Origin: Alphaproteobacteria bacterium
GTDB taxonomy: Bacteria; Pseudomonadota; Alphaproteobacteria; Rhizobiales; Rhizobiaceae
Direction of reading: 5' to 3'
Assembly (NCBI GenBank): GCA_024742485.1
Contig: JANSYK010000006.1
Span: 1 to 48,331 of the forward strand
DNA length: 48,331 nucleotides
Part shown: piece by piece, positions 26,478 through 35,097 of the stretch
Layout: each line of letters begins with the position of its first letter
Numbering within the stretch: the first letter of the stretch is position 1
Made by a program: the position numbers and the translations under genes
The notes under the pieces: generated by a model
Database searches by the model: none
Seen by the model: the letters and a program-made list of their open reading frames with translations, nothing else
What the model was told of the DNA's origin: nothing

Positions 26478-27461
26478 TCACGCGGCGTTGGGCGTAAGAA
26501 TGACCTTGCCGTCCCGACCGTTTTCGGACGCGCGGGTGACGGCTTCCCTTATTTCTTCAAGCGGATAACGGGAGTCGATCCGGGTCTTGATCCGGCCGCC
26601 TGCAATCAGTGGAATGAGACCGCCAAAGGCCGATTGCCTTTCGTCCGGACCGGCCGTCTCGTACCACTTGGCAAGCCAGAAACCGCGCACATGGACATCA
26701 TTGGCAATGACCGAAGCCAGGTTCAACTGCGGCGGCTGTCCTGACAGAACCCCATAGGACACGATTGTCGCGCCGTACGCCAAAGTGCCGACCAGCCGTT
26801 CAAAGGTTTCACCGGCAACGCTGTCGAAAGCCAGCACGATGGGTGCGCCATCGGTCGCTTCCTTCACACGGTCCGCCAGATCCGGACCATCCGTCAGGAC
26901 AACATCGCCTCCAAGCGCTCTGAGACCCGGGACGAGAATCTCGCGGCGCACCACATTGACCGTCCTGATGCCCCGCTGCGCTGCCAGCTGGATCACCATT
27001 TCTCCCACCGCTGAATTGGCAGCGCTCTGGATGATCCAGTCTCCCGCCTTCAGTTCCCTGAACGTGGTCAGGAGCAAATGTGCTGTCAGCGGATTGACGG
27101 CCAGCATGGACAATTGCTCCACATCACCGGGCGGTGCCGGGATAAAGGCAGCGGCAGGCGCCGTCATCTCGTCACGCCACGTGCCGCCGGCGCCGGCGAT
27201 CAGAACATTCTGACCAGGCTTGATGTGGTCGACACCGTCGCCAACCTCGATGACTTCCGCGATACCTTCCCCGCCGGGTACCGATGGCAGCTGTGGCGCG
27301 GACGCATATTGTCCGGTGATCTGCAGCAGATTGGCCGGATGAATAGGCGTTGCAATGATTTTCACGCGCACTTCGCCGGCCTCCGGCGCCCGAGACGGCA
27401 ATTCCTTGAGTTTCAGCACATCGGCCGGATTGCCAAGTTCGGCATGCTCGATGATCTTCAT
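26478..27461 (-). CDS. Zinc-independent MDR oxidoreductase (2-enoyl reductase/quinone reductase-like)
   Basis: NAD(P)H-dependent medium-chain dehydrogenase/reductase, 327 aa. It looks like the 2-enoyl thioester reductase/quinone oxidoreductase branch: TPIHPANLLQITGQYASAPQLPSVPGGEGIAEVIEVGDGV is the N-terminal family block, and no zinc-ligand cysteines are present. The nucleotide site is DWIIQSAANSAVGEMVIQLAAQRG, an altered version of the usual AxxGxxG motif. The C-terminus is GRDGKVILTPNA. I chose the ATG at 27459-27461 because a GGAG lies 8 bases before it; the ATG at 27467 is too close. It is divergent from a LysR gene with a palindrome in the gap, so it is likely its target. Confidence 0.83.
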   Translation of the reverse strand: MKIIEHAELGNPADVLKLKELPSRAPEAGEVRVKIIATPIHPANLLQITGQYASAPQLPSVPGGEGIAEVIEVGDGVDHIKPGQNVLIAGAGGTWRDEMTAPAAAFIPAPPGDVEQLSMLAVNPLTAHLLLTTFRELKAGDWIIQSAANSAVGEMVIQLAAQRGIRTVNVVRREILVPGLRALGGDVVLTDGPDLADRVKEATDGAPIVLAFDSVAGETFERLVGTLAYGATIVSYGVLSGQPPQLNLASVIANDVHVRGFWLAKWYETAGPDERQSAFGGLIPLIAGGRIKTRIDSRYPLEEIREAVTRASENGRDGKVILTPNAA

Positions 27462-27550
27462 GTCCATACTCCAGTTCAGTGTTGGATTGTTGCTGAACCG
27501 GATATAAGCACCACCTCCAGACCTGATAATCTGTTCATTTCGGCGAATTG

Positions 27551-27569
27551 TATTGTCTTTTTGACAATA
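27551..27569. promoter_or_regulatory. LysR-type operator palindrome between the MDR and LysR genes
   Basis: TATTGTCTTTTTGACAATA has 7-base arms (TATTGTC/GACAATA) around TTTTT. The T-N11-A spacing is typical of LysR binding sites. It starts 61 bases before the LysR ATG and lies about 90 bases before the MDR start, as expected for a shared control site. Confidence 0.6.
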
Positions 27570-27611
27570 ATCATCAATCTGATGGTGGAAACCTTTCGTC
27601 ATGGAGCCGTG

Positions 27612-28526
27612 ATGGATCGCCTGCGTGCCATCAATTATTTCATCAAGGTCGCCGACCACGGCAGCTTCACGGCCGCCGCCAGGGCGACCGGAGTTCCCGC
27701 TTCATCGATCTCCCGCCGGATACAGGATCTGGAATCGGAACTCGGTGTTTCATTGCTGCACCGAACCACCCGCGTGGTGCGCCTGACCGAACTGGGCAAT
27801 TTCTATCTCGATCACGTTCGCTCGGGGGTCGAAAGGCTCGACTACGCGCAGGATCTCATCAAGGACCGGGCCGCGTCGCCCTCCGGTCTGTTGCGGTTGA
27901 CCGCGACACCCGGTTATGGCCGACTACTGCTTCTTCCGGCGATCAGGAAGCTGCGGCAAAAATATCCGGATCTGGTGGTTGATGTGGAACTCACCGACCA
28001 GATATCCGACCTGGCCGGCAACAATGTGGATATCGCCGTCCGGGCCACGGCCAACCCGCCGGACCGCGCCATTGCCAGAAAACTCACCGACGAAAACTAT
28101 GTACTGGTCGCTTCGCGGGCCTATCTGAAAAAACATGGTGTCCCGCAATCCCTTGCGAACCTGAAGGAACACAAGACGATCCTCTATCGCGCGCCCGGGC
28201 GGATCATCCACTGGCAGGCCAAAACCGATGAGGGATGGGTCGAGGTCAAGACCAGTCCCGCCTTCATCTGCAATGTCGGCCGGGAACTGGTTGACGAAGC
28301 CGCTGACGGCACGGGCCTGGCGCTCGTTCCACGATGGGGTGTCGAGGCGCAACTGGCCGATGGCAGCCTGATCGCCGTCAGGCTTGGGGATGCGACCTTG
28401 TCGCTGACCAGACTCGGGTCACCCGGTGTCTATCTTCTCTATCACCGTCCCAAATACCGGCTGAACAAGATCAGGGCCACAATCGATTTCCTGATGGCGG
28501 AGTTGACCGCACCATCCGGCAATTAG
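27612..28526 (+). CDS. LysR-family transcriptional regulator
   Basis: Regulator of 304 aa. The HTH is at the very start (MDRLRAINYFIKVADHGSFTAAARATGVPASSISRRIQDLESELGVSLLHRTTR), followed by the effector domain (SGLLRLTATPGYGRLLLLPAIRKLRQKYPDLVVDVELTDQ). This resembles the group of LysR proteins that control adjacent oxidoreductases. The start is the ATG at 27612, 5 bases after GGAG; the long frame that begins far upstream inside the MDR gene is an artefact. Likely target: the divergent MDR gene and possibly the MAPEG gene. Confidence 0.88.
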   Translation: MDRLRAINYFIKVADHGSFTAAARATGVPASSISRRIQDLESELGVSLLHRTTRVVRLTELGNFYLDHVRSGVERLDYAQDLIKDRAASPSGLLRLTATPGYGRLLLLPAIRKLRQKYPDLVVDVELTDQISDLAGNNVDIAVRATANPPDRAIARKLTDENYVLVASRAYLKKHGVPQSLANLKEHKTILYRAPGRIIHWQAKTDEGWVEVKTSPAFICNVGRELVDEAADGTGLALVPRWGVEAQLADGSLIAVRLGDATLSLTRLGSPGVYLLYHRPKYRLNKIRATIDFLMAELTAPSGN

Positions 28527-28825
28527 GCTCATTTCAGGCAAAGGACCGCACTTTCGGAGCCCCTATCGACGAAACGGCACGGAAGAACCCTGTCTCGCAA
28601 GCGACGACCCTCGCCAGCACAAACAAATCCTCGCTTGGGGATGTCTTGTTTCCTGGCCAGTGGGGCCGACAACCACCGTTACCGGGATTGGAACCGGTCA
28701 GAAACGGATGCGTTGTGAGAATGTTCGATTAGCCGGCGCTTGAATATGCTCAGCGCGCCCGATGAAATGAGCCGCCAGTAACCGGCCTGCAGCGTCCCGC
28801 ATGGTTCCGATGTGCGCCCCTTCAC
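28527..28825. other. Gap between converging genes, no gene seen
   Basis: About 300 bases between the LysR stop and the stop of the DUF3726-like gene. A short frame on the plus strand has no recognisable motif. I see no strong hairpin with a T run, so where transcription ends from either side is not visible. Confidence 0.35.
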
Positions 28826-29479
28826 TCAGTCTGTATCGACATTTGCGCCACCGGCATCGGCGGCCATGAGCTCATCCGATTCCGGTACATATGTCCTTGC
28901 GGCAAGCGTCGTCAACTGTTCAAGCACCTCAGGGCGAAGCGAAACACGCGCGTGAACAGGCTGAACCGCCTGCGGTCTGAACTCCGCCTTTGAAAGGGTC
29001 ACCGTCTCGGGGGCCTGAAGCAATCTCGTTCCATGAACAAAGGAAATCTCGAGCCCATCCGCACTGACCACAGCATTGAAGGTCGGCGCAGAAACGGCAA
29101 TCCAATCATCGGTTGCCGAACTGACAGAGGCCAGGAACGCCAGCAGGTAAAGCGGACAAGCCAGTTCTTCGACAACAACGGTTCTTTGGAGATCGATTTG
29201 GCGGCCGCGATCAGACAGATAAGTGCCCATGATGATGGGACACATCGGCCCGAAATGGTGCTGAGAATCAAATTCGCCTTGTTTCGGTGTCATTTTTTCA
29301 TGACCGTGCATACCCACCGCCTGGAGATGGGCTGCAAAATCCGCTAGGTCGGTCACGCCGCGTTTTGCTGCCCAGCCGGCGGAAAATCCGGCCTCTTCAG
29401 CCAAACCCCAGGGGTAGCCCGCACCCCGCGCTGCCTTGAGGCAGAGCATTTCCAGTTCCTTGATAGAAAAATCCGACAT
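28826..29479 (-). CDS. DUF3726-like conserved protein
   Basis: A 217-aa protein I place in the DUF3726 family from memory, on the N-terminal pattern ELEMLCLKAARGAGYPWGLAEEAGF (about residues 8-32). The rest is soluble and mixed, with a His-rich stretch QHHFGPMCPIIMGTYLSDRG that could bind a metal or cofactor. There is no signal peptide or membrane segment. The ATG overlaps the stop of the upstream 562-aa gene by one base (TGATG), so the two are coupled and probably work together. It is the last gene of the ferredoxin-oxidoreductase operon. Function unknown. An electron-transfer or enzyme-assembly role is only an inference from the neighbours. Confidence 0.65.
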   Translation of the reverse strand: MSDFSIKELEMLCLKAARGAGYPWGLAEEAGFSAGWAAKRGVTDLADFAAHLQAVGMHGHEKMTPKQGEFDSQHHFGPMCPIIMGTYLSDRGRQIDLQRTVVVEELACPLYLLAFLASVSSATDDWIAVSAPTFNAVVSADGLEISFVHGTRLLQAPETVTLSKAEFRPQAVQPVHARVSLRPEVLEQLTTLAARTYVPESDELMAADAGGANVDTD

Positions 29480-31167
29480 CAGGCAACATCACCCTGTGCA
29501 TAGGTCCAGTCATCAGCCTCACAGTTTGCCAGGTCTTCCGGATAGGGAGCATGTTGGAACATCGTGATCCGTGTCCATCGATCGGATTTCGGATCAAAGC
29601 GGGTCGCCCCGAAGAATGACAGTTTGCAGCGCAGCATATCGAGCGGCAGAGCATCGGTATGAAGAAGATTGTCCCGAATCTCACAATACGGAAATGCATC
29701 CATCAATTGCGCCCGCCGAACCAGATGGCGATATTCGGAATGGTGCAGAAGAAATTCGGCAATCGGGGTCGTGCCCGGCCAAGCCTTCAGCGCCCGCGCC
29801 ATGCCCGCAATATCCCGTCCGATGGCGATTGGCATTTCAAGGTCGCCCAGGGGTGCCAATGTTGCACGTTTGCCGACTCTGGGTTCCAGCTTGTTCTGCG
29901 ACACGTACCAGTATTTTTCCTGACTGGCAGGATCGTCAAAATCGATATCCAGCGCCCAGCCATACGAATGTTGCACAATATCCTGCAGTGCATCCACGGT
30001 CATTGCGCCGTCGATGACAAAATGGGCGCGTTCGTCCACGCTCATCGTGTCAAGCAGGTCATCGACCAGATTGCCATAGGGCTCAATCACCAGGCTGACA
30101 ACAAGCTCCTGTGCCTCCAAACCCAGTTCGGCCTCGACCCATTCATACAACCGGTCCCATGGGTGGTCCTCACACAGCGCGCCTGTGTCAATGTGAATGT
30201 TCAGCTTTGCCAAATCGGCCTGTAACTGTTCAATCCGGCGCGCCTGACGCTGATCTGTCGTGTTCCAGTATTTGCAGCTCCTGGTGAAGCGATTGAGCAA
30301 TTGCCCGAACCGGGCGATCTCCCGATTGCCGGCTTTTTCAAGCGAGCGGACCCGTGCCAGGGCGGTTTCCCGGGCACTAACCCAATTGTTTATGAGTGCA
30401 GGATGGGCCACCAGGAACGGTGCCATCCCCAATCCGGTGGCATTGCCCACGCCGAACCGGCGGCGCAGGGACGGGTCCAGCCGCACTGCAGTCTTCTTCG
30501 CCCTGCGCTGCGCCAGATGTTCGACAATATCGATCGTGAAGGCCCTGATCAGATAGACGGACAGCATCTCCAGCTGAAACGGTTGAGATGCCTCAGGTCG
30601 GTCTGCGAGCTTGTCACGCGATGCGGCGCCAAACTTGCCTGATCCGTAAACTGCAGTTGTTCGCATGAGATAGCCGACTGCATCGATCTTCTCCCGGTCG
30701 GGTTGCTGTCCCGCCGCCAGGCTCGCCACCACATGCTCAAAAAGCCGTACCGAGCGATTGGCGCGGGATATCGAGAATTCGGAATCAGAAACCCGGCCCG
30801 CTTCCTGCCTGGGCACCTGGTGCGACAGGCGCTCAAGATCGTGTTCGTCCGGCACTCCATCGAATAGCGTGAAAGTGGCATCCCATTCGGTTGCGATCGA
30901 ACGGTCAGACCGTTTTGACGGATCCAGATCATGGGAAAAGCACACAAGGCTATAGGACCGAGACGGACCTCTGGCGGTGTATACGCCCACTCCGACGCCC
31001 TGGTCGTCCATGCGCCAGACCGGTCTCGAAAATGCCCAGTTTTCACGCTTCATTCGTCTCAACAGCGATCGCATGAAACTCAGGCGACTCTGATGGAACG
31101 ACCCCAAGCGCGCCAATCGCATGACGACATCCGGTGGTCGTAGCGGGACGGTGGTGCAGGTCGGCAT
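29479..31167 (-). CDS. Uncharacterised 562-aa protein in the kor operon
   Basis: I do not recognise this family. The protein is soluble, without a signal peptide or membrane helices. The N-terminus is basic (RLGSFHQSRLSFMRSLLRRMKREN). The most conserved-looking part is RRRFGVGNATGLGMAPFLVAHPALINNWVSARETALARV near the middle, followed by a helical, charged section (QARRIEQLQADLAKLNIHID) that may form a coiled coil. The C-terminus has YWYVSQNKLEPRVGKRA and a long, mixed domain. The start is the ATG at 31165-31167, with AGGA 6 bases upstream; the longer frame would overlap the AhpD-like gene. The neighbouring KorAB, ferredoxin and AhpD-like genes suggest a role linked to redox metabolism of the operon's substrate. 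Confidence 0.6.
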   Translation of the reverse strand: MPTCTTVPLRPPDVVMRLARLGSFHQSRLSFMRSLLRRMKRENWAFSRPVWRMDDQGVGVGVYTARGPSRSYSLVCFSHDLDPSKRSDRSIATEWDATFTLFDGVPDEHDLERLSHQVPRQEAGRVSDSEFSISRANRSVRLFEHVVASLAAGQQPDREKIDAVGYLMRTTAVYGSGKFGAASRDKLADRPEASQPFQLEMLSVYLIRAFTIDIVEHLAQRRAKKTAVRLDPSLRRRFGVGNATGLGMAPFLVAHPALINNWVSARETALARVRSLEKAGNREIARFGQLLNRFTRSCKYWNTTDQRQARRIEQLQADLAKLNIHIDTGALCEDHPWDRLYEWVEAELGLEAQELVVSLVIEPYGNLVDDLLDTMSVDERAHFVIDGAMTVDALQDIVQHSYGWALDIDFDDPASQEKYWYVSQNKLEPRVGKRATLAPLGDLEMPIAIGRDIAGMARALKAWPGTTPIAEFLLHHSEYRHLVRRAQLMDAFPYCEIRDNLLHTDALPLDMLRCKLSFFGATRFDPKSDRWTRITMFQHAPYPEDLANCEADDWTYAQGDVA

Positions 31168-31174
31168 ATCGATC

Positions 31175-31627
31175 CTATTCTGGAATTTCGCAATCGGCTT
31201 CACGGCCGAATGAAATGGCAAGCCTGTTCCAGGCATTCATGGACAAGATCACGAAGGTGAGATCGACAATCTCGGCGTCACTATAGTGTTTCTTCAGTTC
31301 CTCGAACAATGGATCGGGCGCACCCTGTGTACTGATCTCGGTGACAGCCTCGGCCCATGCAAATGCGGCTCTCTCCGCCTTTGTGAACAATGTGGATCTG
31401 CGCCAATGGGTCATTGCATCGATACGTTCGGCGGATTCACCGAGACCACCGGCTTGATTGCGGTGACGGTCGAAGCAATAGGAGCAACAGTTGATCGCAG
31501 AGACCTGTATCTCCAGCAGGCGGCGCAGATTTTGAGAAATGCAGCATTGGTCGCTGTAGCTGTTGAGACCGGCAAGGGCACCGACCATTTCAGGTGCCAC
31601 ATCGCGATATTCGATCCGCGGGGTCAT
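31175..31627 (-). CDS. Carboxymuconolactone decarboxylase / AhpD-like protein
   Basis: A 150-aa helical protein of the AhpD/CMD superfamily. The redox motif Cys-Ser-Tyr-Cys with a following His is present (INCCSYCFDRHRNQAGGLGE), as in alkylhydroperoxidase-type members with a CxxC pair. After that, AERAAFAWAEAVTEIS matches the helix common to the family. The ATG is 6 bases from the ferredoxin stop, consistent with one transcript. It may reduce a peroxide or act on a small cyclic acid, or protect the oxygen-sensitive FeS proteins encoded beside it. The last idea is inference. Confidence 0.78.
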   Translation of the reverse strand: MTPRIEYRDVAPEMVGALAGLNSYSDQCCISQNLRRLLEIQVSAINCCSYCFDRHRNQAGGLGESAERIDAMTHWRRSTLFTKAERAAFAWAEAVTEISTQGAPDPLFEELKKHYSDAEIVDLTFVILSMNAWNRLAISFGREADCEIPE

Positions 31628-31633
31628 GGCAAA

Positions 31634-31966
31634 TCACCCATCGCCCGGATTCCTCGACAACAATTCAAACTTGTTTTCGGTATCCTTCCACAAATGGGCA
31701 TCGGATGGCGGATCCTTTTGCTCGGTGATGACCGGCCACACTCCCGCCAGCTCGGCGTTCAGCTCTAGCCATTTTTCCAGCCCGGGTTCGGTGTCCGCCC
31801 GGATGGCATCAACCGGGCATTCCGGTTCGCACACACCACAGTCAATGCACTCATCCGGGTGAATAACGAGCATGTTCTCCCCCTCATAGAAGCAATCGAC
31901 CGGGCACACCGCAACGCAATCAGTGTGCTTGCATTTGATACAGCTCTCAACGACGACGAAAGTCAC
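31634..31966 (-). CDS. fdxA: FdxA-type 7Fe ferredoxin
   Basis: Ferredoxin of 110 aa with a [3Fe-4S] and a [4Fe-4S] cluster. Cys residues follow the FdxA pattern: [19 protein letters not shown] near the N-terminus and [17 protein letters not shown] at about residues 39-55. The long C-terminal tail (about 55 residues, ending in RNPGDG) is typical of the Azotobacter ferredoxin-I class. A GTG start is preceded by GGAG. It sits between korB and the AhpD-like gene and is the obvious electron acceptor of the KorAB enzyme. It could also exchange electrons with the divergent molybdenum hydroxylase, which has no FAD subunit. Confidence 0.9.
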   Translation of the reverse strand: MTFVVVESCIKCKHTDCVAVCPVDCFYEGENMLVIHPDECIDCGVCEPECPVDAIRADTEPGLEKWLELNAELAGVWPVITEQKDPPSDAHLWKDTENKFELLSRNPGDG

Positions 31967-32023
31967 TTGGTGGTTCTCCGATATGCAAATTGGGTTCGGG
32001 AGCGGTCGAGAGCGACAGGCGCT

Positions 32024-33031
32024 CTAGCCGCCAACTGTCCATGTTTCACCGGTTTCGAGCAGCTGGTTGATCTTGTCTGCCCTCGCAGCCACCGATACTG
32101 TGTCATCCGGCATCAGATCATTGTGGGTGGGGAGATCGATATCTCGAAGGACGCCCAAAACTTCCGGCATGCGTGGATGCTCCATGCCGGCCAGCATTTG
32201 AGCGATTGCGGACGTTTGTGAAGCCTCGTCGTGAACCAGCAGATCGCCTGCGCTCCGGCCATTGTCCAATTCAACAACCTCAAGGTCGGTGCCGACAAGA
32301 CGAATGCCCTTGTTTCGCTCCTTTCCGAAAACAAGCGGCTGTCCATGAACGAGCTCGACGGTGTGATCTTCCCTGACGGCGGCGTCCTTGGCGTGATCAA
32401 ATGCACCATCATTGAAAATGTGACAGTTCTGGTAGATCTCGACAAATGCGGCGCCGCGATGGGCCGCTGCACGCCGCAAGACGTCTCCAAGATGCCTCGC
32501 ATTGGTGTCAACCGAGCGGGCCACAAATGTGGCGTTGCTGGCAAGCGCAATCGACAGTGGATGGAGGGGCTCGTGGGCCGTCCCCCCTGGTGTTGAACTG
32601 GTCACCAGTCCCGGGGGCGTGGTTGGTGAGAATTGGCCCTTGGTCAGCCCGTATATGCGATTGTTGAAGAGCAGGATCTTGATGTCCACGTTTCGACGCA
32701 GCGCATGCAACAAGTGTGTGCATCCGATGCTGAGGGCATCGCCATCACCGGTGACAACCCAAACCTGCAGATCCGGTCGCATGCGTTTCAGTCCGGTGGC
32801 AATGGCCGGCGCACGACCGTGAATGCCGTGCATGCCATATGTCTCCAGGTAGTAGGGGAATCTGCTCGAGCAACCGATGCCGGATACGAAGGCAACATTC
32901 TCCGGCTTCACACCCAGTGTCGGCATGATCTTCTTCATCTGCGATAATATGGCGAAGTCACCACATCCGGGGCACCACCGCACCTCCTGATCGCTGGCAA
33001 AGTTCGGTTGGCTTTTTTCCACGACCGACAT
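32024..33031 (-). CDS. korB: 2-oxoacid:ferredoxin oxidoreductase, beta subunit (KorB-like)
   Basis: Thiamine-diphosphate-binding catalytic subunit, 335 aa. The [4Fe-4S] ligands look intact: WCPGCGD (about residues 19-25), Cys in GIGCSSRFP and a later Cys in YQNCHIFND. The TPP motif is TGDGDALSIG with the Asn pair in LLFNNRIYGLTKGQ. This fits the two-subunit KorAB-type enzymes that convert 2-oxoacids plus CoA into acyl-CoA, CO2 and reduced ferredoxin. The start is the ATG at 33029-33031; the alpha gene stops one base before it and its end provides GAGGAG. The substrate could be 2-oxoglutarate or another 2-oxoacid. Confidence 0.9.
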   Translation of the reverse strand: MSVVEKSQPNFASDQEVRWCPGCGDFAILSQMKKIMPTLGVKPENVAFVSGIGCSSRFPYYLETYGMHGIHGRAPAIATGLKRMRPDLQVWVVTGDGDALSIGCTHLLHALRRNVDIKILLFNNRIYGLTKGQFSPTTPPGLVTSSTPGGTAHEPLHPLSIALASNATFVARSVDTNARHLGDVLRRAAAHRGAAFVEIYQNCHIFNDGAFDHAKDAAVREDHTVELVHGQPLVFGKERNKGIRLVGTDLEVVELDNGRSAGDLLVHDEASQTSAIAQMLAGMEHPRMPEVLGVLRDIDLPTHNDLMPDDTVSVAARADKINQLLETGETWTVGG

Positions 33032-33032
33032 G

Positions 33033-34901
33033 CTAGTTCTTCTCCTCAAGGGACGTATCGATTTGAGCGGCTATGTCATCAATCCGGAAGGGTTGTCCGC
33101 GGACCTTGTTCAGCCCGGATGCGTCAACGAGATACTCCGCGCGCAGCAATTGCAGCAGTTGCCCGCTATTCAGTTCCGCGACGATGACCTGTTTGAAATC
33201 ACGCAAGAGATCGCCGAGATCCTTTGGAAAGGGATTGAGATGGCGCAAATGGATGTGAGACACGCTCTTGCCTTCGCCGCGCGCCCGCTTTACCGCCTCC
33301 CGGCATGTACCGCGCATCCCGCCCCAACTTACAATGAGCAGTTCTCCGCTACGCTCACCTTCCATCTCCAAAGATGTCATTAAATCTCTTGCATTTTTGA
33401 CCTTCTGCGCGCGGAGATTGACCATTGTTTCGTGATTTTGCGGATCATAGCTAATGGCACCCGATCCGTTTTGTTTTTCAATTCCGCCAATGCGATGCGT
33501 CAATCCCTCCGTGCCCGGCAGGGCCCAGGGGCGGGCGAGCCATTCATCCCGTTCATAGGGCATGAACGGCTCGCCGTGGGTCATCGCCTTGGGATGGTCG
33601 ATTGAAATGGGTTCAAGGGTGCGAATGTCGGGGTAGTTCCAGGGTTCGGCCCCATTGGCTGTGAAGGCATCCGATAAGACCATAACCGGCGTCATGAGTT
33701 TTGTGGCAATGCGCCAGGCTTCAATGACGGTCTCGAAGCAATCGGATGGACCACTCGCGGCCAGGACGGGCATCGGAGCTTCGCCGTTGCGCCCCATAAC
33801 CGCCTGGAAGAGATCGGCTTGCTCAACCTTGGTCGGCAATCCCGTGCTCGGGCCGCCGCGCTGTACATTGATAACCACCAGCGGCAGTTCAAGCATCACC
33901 GCATAGCCCAGGGCCTCGGTTTTCAACGCAATGCCGGGCCCGCTTGATCCGGTAACTCCCAGTGCCCCGCCAAAAGAAGCGCCAATGGCCGAACATATGG
34001 CGGCAATCTCGTCTTCGGCTTGAAAGGTCCTGACGCCACATTCTGAAAAACGGCTGAGCTTGTGCAAAATGTCGCTGGCGGGCGTGATGGGATAGGCGCT
34101 GTAGAAAAGCTCCTTGCCGCTGAGATACGCTGCCGTCACAAGACCAAACGCCAGCGCCTCGTTTCCGGTTACATTTCTGTATGTTCCGGGCTTTGGTTTG
34201 GCGGGCGGGACGACATAACTTCGTTCAAACGCTTCCGTTGTTTCTCCGAAATTCCAACCCGACGTGAGCGCCAACTTGTCCGCTTGCGCAACCTCCTCTG
34301 AAAATCTGGTATCGATAAATCGGATAGTCGCGTCCAGATCCCGGCCATAGAGCCAGTAGACGATGCCCATGGCAAAGAAGTTGCGGCACCGGGTCGCGAT
34401 CTTGTGGCCGACACCGGCCTCGGCAACCGCAGCTCTCGTTTGCGAGGTAATCGGCGCCTCAACCACTTGATACTCGCCGAGTGAGCCATCCTCAATCGGA
34501 TTGTTTTCGTACTTCGCCAGACGCAACCCCTTGCGATCGAACGCATCCACATCGACAATGATCGTTCCATGGGGCTTTACGGCATCCAGATTGACTTTCA
34601 GCGCCGCGGGGTTCATGGCCACAAGGACATCGACCTGGTCGCCGGGTGTCAGCACGTCGCTTGATGCGAAATGGACCTGAAAGCCACTGACTCCGGCCGG
34701 CGTCCCTTTGGGGGCCCTGATTTCGGCTGGAAAATCCGGGAATGTGGCAATATCATTGCCCATCAGCGCGGATGTAACCGCAACTTGTGACCCGGCAACC
34801 TGCATTCCATCACCTGAATCGCCGGCAAATCTCACCACGACCGAATGGGCATTTTGGGCACTGCCACGAACCACAGGCTCGACTTGTTGACACTCATTCA
34901 A
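33033..34901 (-). CDS. korA: 2-oxoacid:ferredoxin oxidoreductase, fused gamma-alpha subunit (KorA-like)
   Basis: A 622-aa fusion typical of KorA. Residues about 20-210 form the gamma domain (VVRFAGDSGDGMQVAGSQVA, then FPDFPAEIRAPKGTPAGVSGFQV). The alpha domain follows (GNEALAFGLVTAAYLSGKELFYSAYPITPASDILH, FQAEDEIAAI, GSSGPGIALKTEALGYAVMLELPLVVINVQRGGPSTGLPTK). A transketolase-like C-terminal domain ends the protein. The start is TTG with AGGAAAA upstream; no in-frame ATG lies near. First gene of the minus-strand operon, opening just after a palindromic operator. It uses CoA and ferredoxin in the cytoplasm. Confidence 0.9.
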   Translation of the reverse strand: MNECQQVEPVVRGSAQNAHSVVVRFAGDSGDGMQVAGSQVAVTSALMGNDIATFPDFPAEIRAPKGTPAGVSGFQVHFASSDVLTPGDQVDVLVAMNPAALKVNLDAVKPHGTIIVDVDAFDRKGLRLAKYENNPIEDGSLGEYQVVEAPITSQTRAAVAEAGVGHKIATRCRNFFAMGIVYWLYGRDLDATIRFIDTRFSEEVAQADKLALTSGWNFGETTEAFERSYVVPPAKPKPGTYRNVTGNEALAFGLVTAAYLSGKELFYSAYPITPASDILHKLSRFSECGVRTFQAEDEIAAICSAIGASFGGALGVTGSSGPGIALKTEALGYAVMLELPLVVINVQRGGPSTGLPTKVEQADLFQAVMGRNGEAPMPVLAASGPSDCFETVIEAWRIATKLMTPVMVLSDAFTANGAEPWNYPDIRTLEPISIDHPKAMTHGEPFMPYERDEWLARPWALPGTEGLTHRIGGIEKQNGSGAISYDPQNHETMVNLRAQKVKNARDLMTSLEMEGERSGELLIVSWGGMRGTCREAVKRARGEGKSVSHIHLRHLNPFPKDLGDLLRDFKQVIVAELNSGQLLQLLRAEYLVDASGLNKVRGQPFRIDDIAAQIDTSLEEKN

Positions 34902-34933
34902 TTGCTTTTCCTGTCCATTGGGGAAAATCGTTT

Positions 34934-34969
34934 GTAAGTAAGTTATTACTTATTTAATGTGCATGTCAA
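34934..34969 (-). promoter_or_regulatory. Promoter and palindromic operator of the kor operon
   Basis: On the minus strand TTGACA (34964-34969) is followed after about 15 bases by TAATAA (34943-34948). The -10 region lies inside the palindrome TAAGTAAGTTATTACTTA (34935-34952; arms TAAGTAA/TTACTTA). It starts 33 bases before the korA TTG. Binding by a repressor here would block RNA polymerase. The sequence matches the site upstream of the Mo-hydroxylase gene in mirror orientation. Confidence 0.65.
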
Positions 34970-35005
34970 GAGATCCATGGAGGCCACAGGGGATAAATTT
35001 CGGCA

Positions 35006-35042
35006 TTGACACGAATGTTGAATTAAGTAATAGCTTACTTAC
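35006..35042 (+). promoter_or_regulatory. Promoter and palindromic operator of the Mo-hydroxylase/TRAP operon
   Basis: TTGACA (35006-35011) is followed after 16 bases by TAATAG (35028-35033). The palindrome TAAGTAATAGCTTACTTA (35024-35041) covers the -10 box. Over 22 bases this site and the reverse complement of the kor site match at 20 positions. Centres of the two sites are 89 bases apart. The likely binder is the TetR protein encoded at 40934-41593. Confidence 0.65.
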
Positions 35043-35097
35043 TAAATGCGCTTTTGCAGCGCCATGCGACCAACAAACGCAGGAACGGAAGTGATAG

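Noticed and set aside
25622-26497. 291-aa plus-strand frame over the gap and the MAPEG gene
   Set aside because: Two thirds is antisense to the MAPEG gene and the remainder has no motif, so I treat the gap as non-coding.
27078-27611. Long upstream extension of the LysR frame into the MDR gene
   Set aside because: It is antisense to the MDR gene; the real start is the ATG at 27612 with a GGAG site.
213-28700. Shared GGATTGGAACCGG at about 214 and about 28685
   Set aside because: A single 13-base match is expected by chance in 48 kb of GC-rich DNA, and the flanks do not match.
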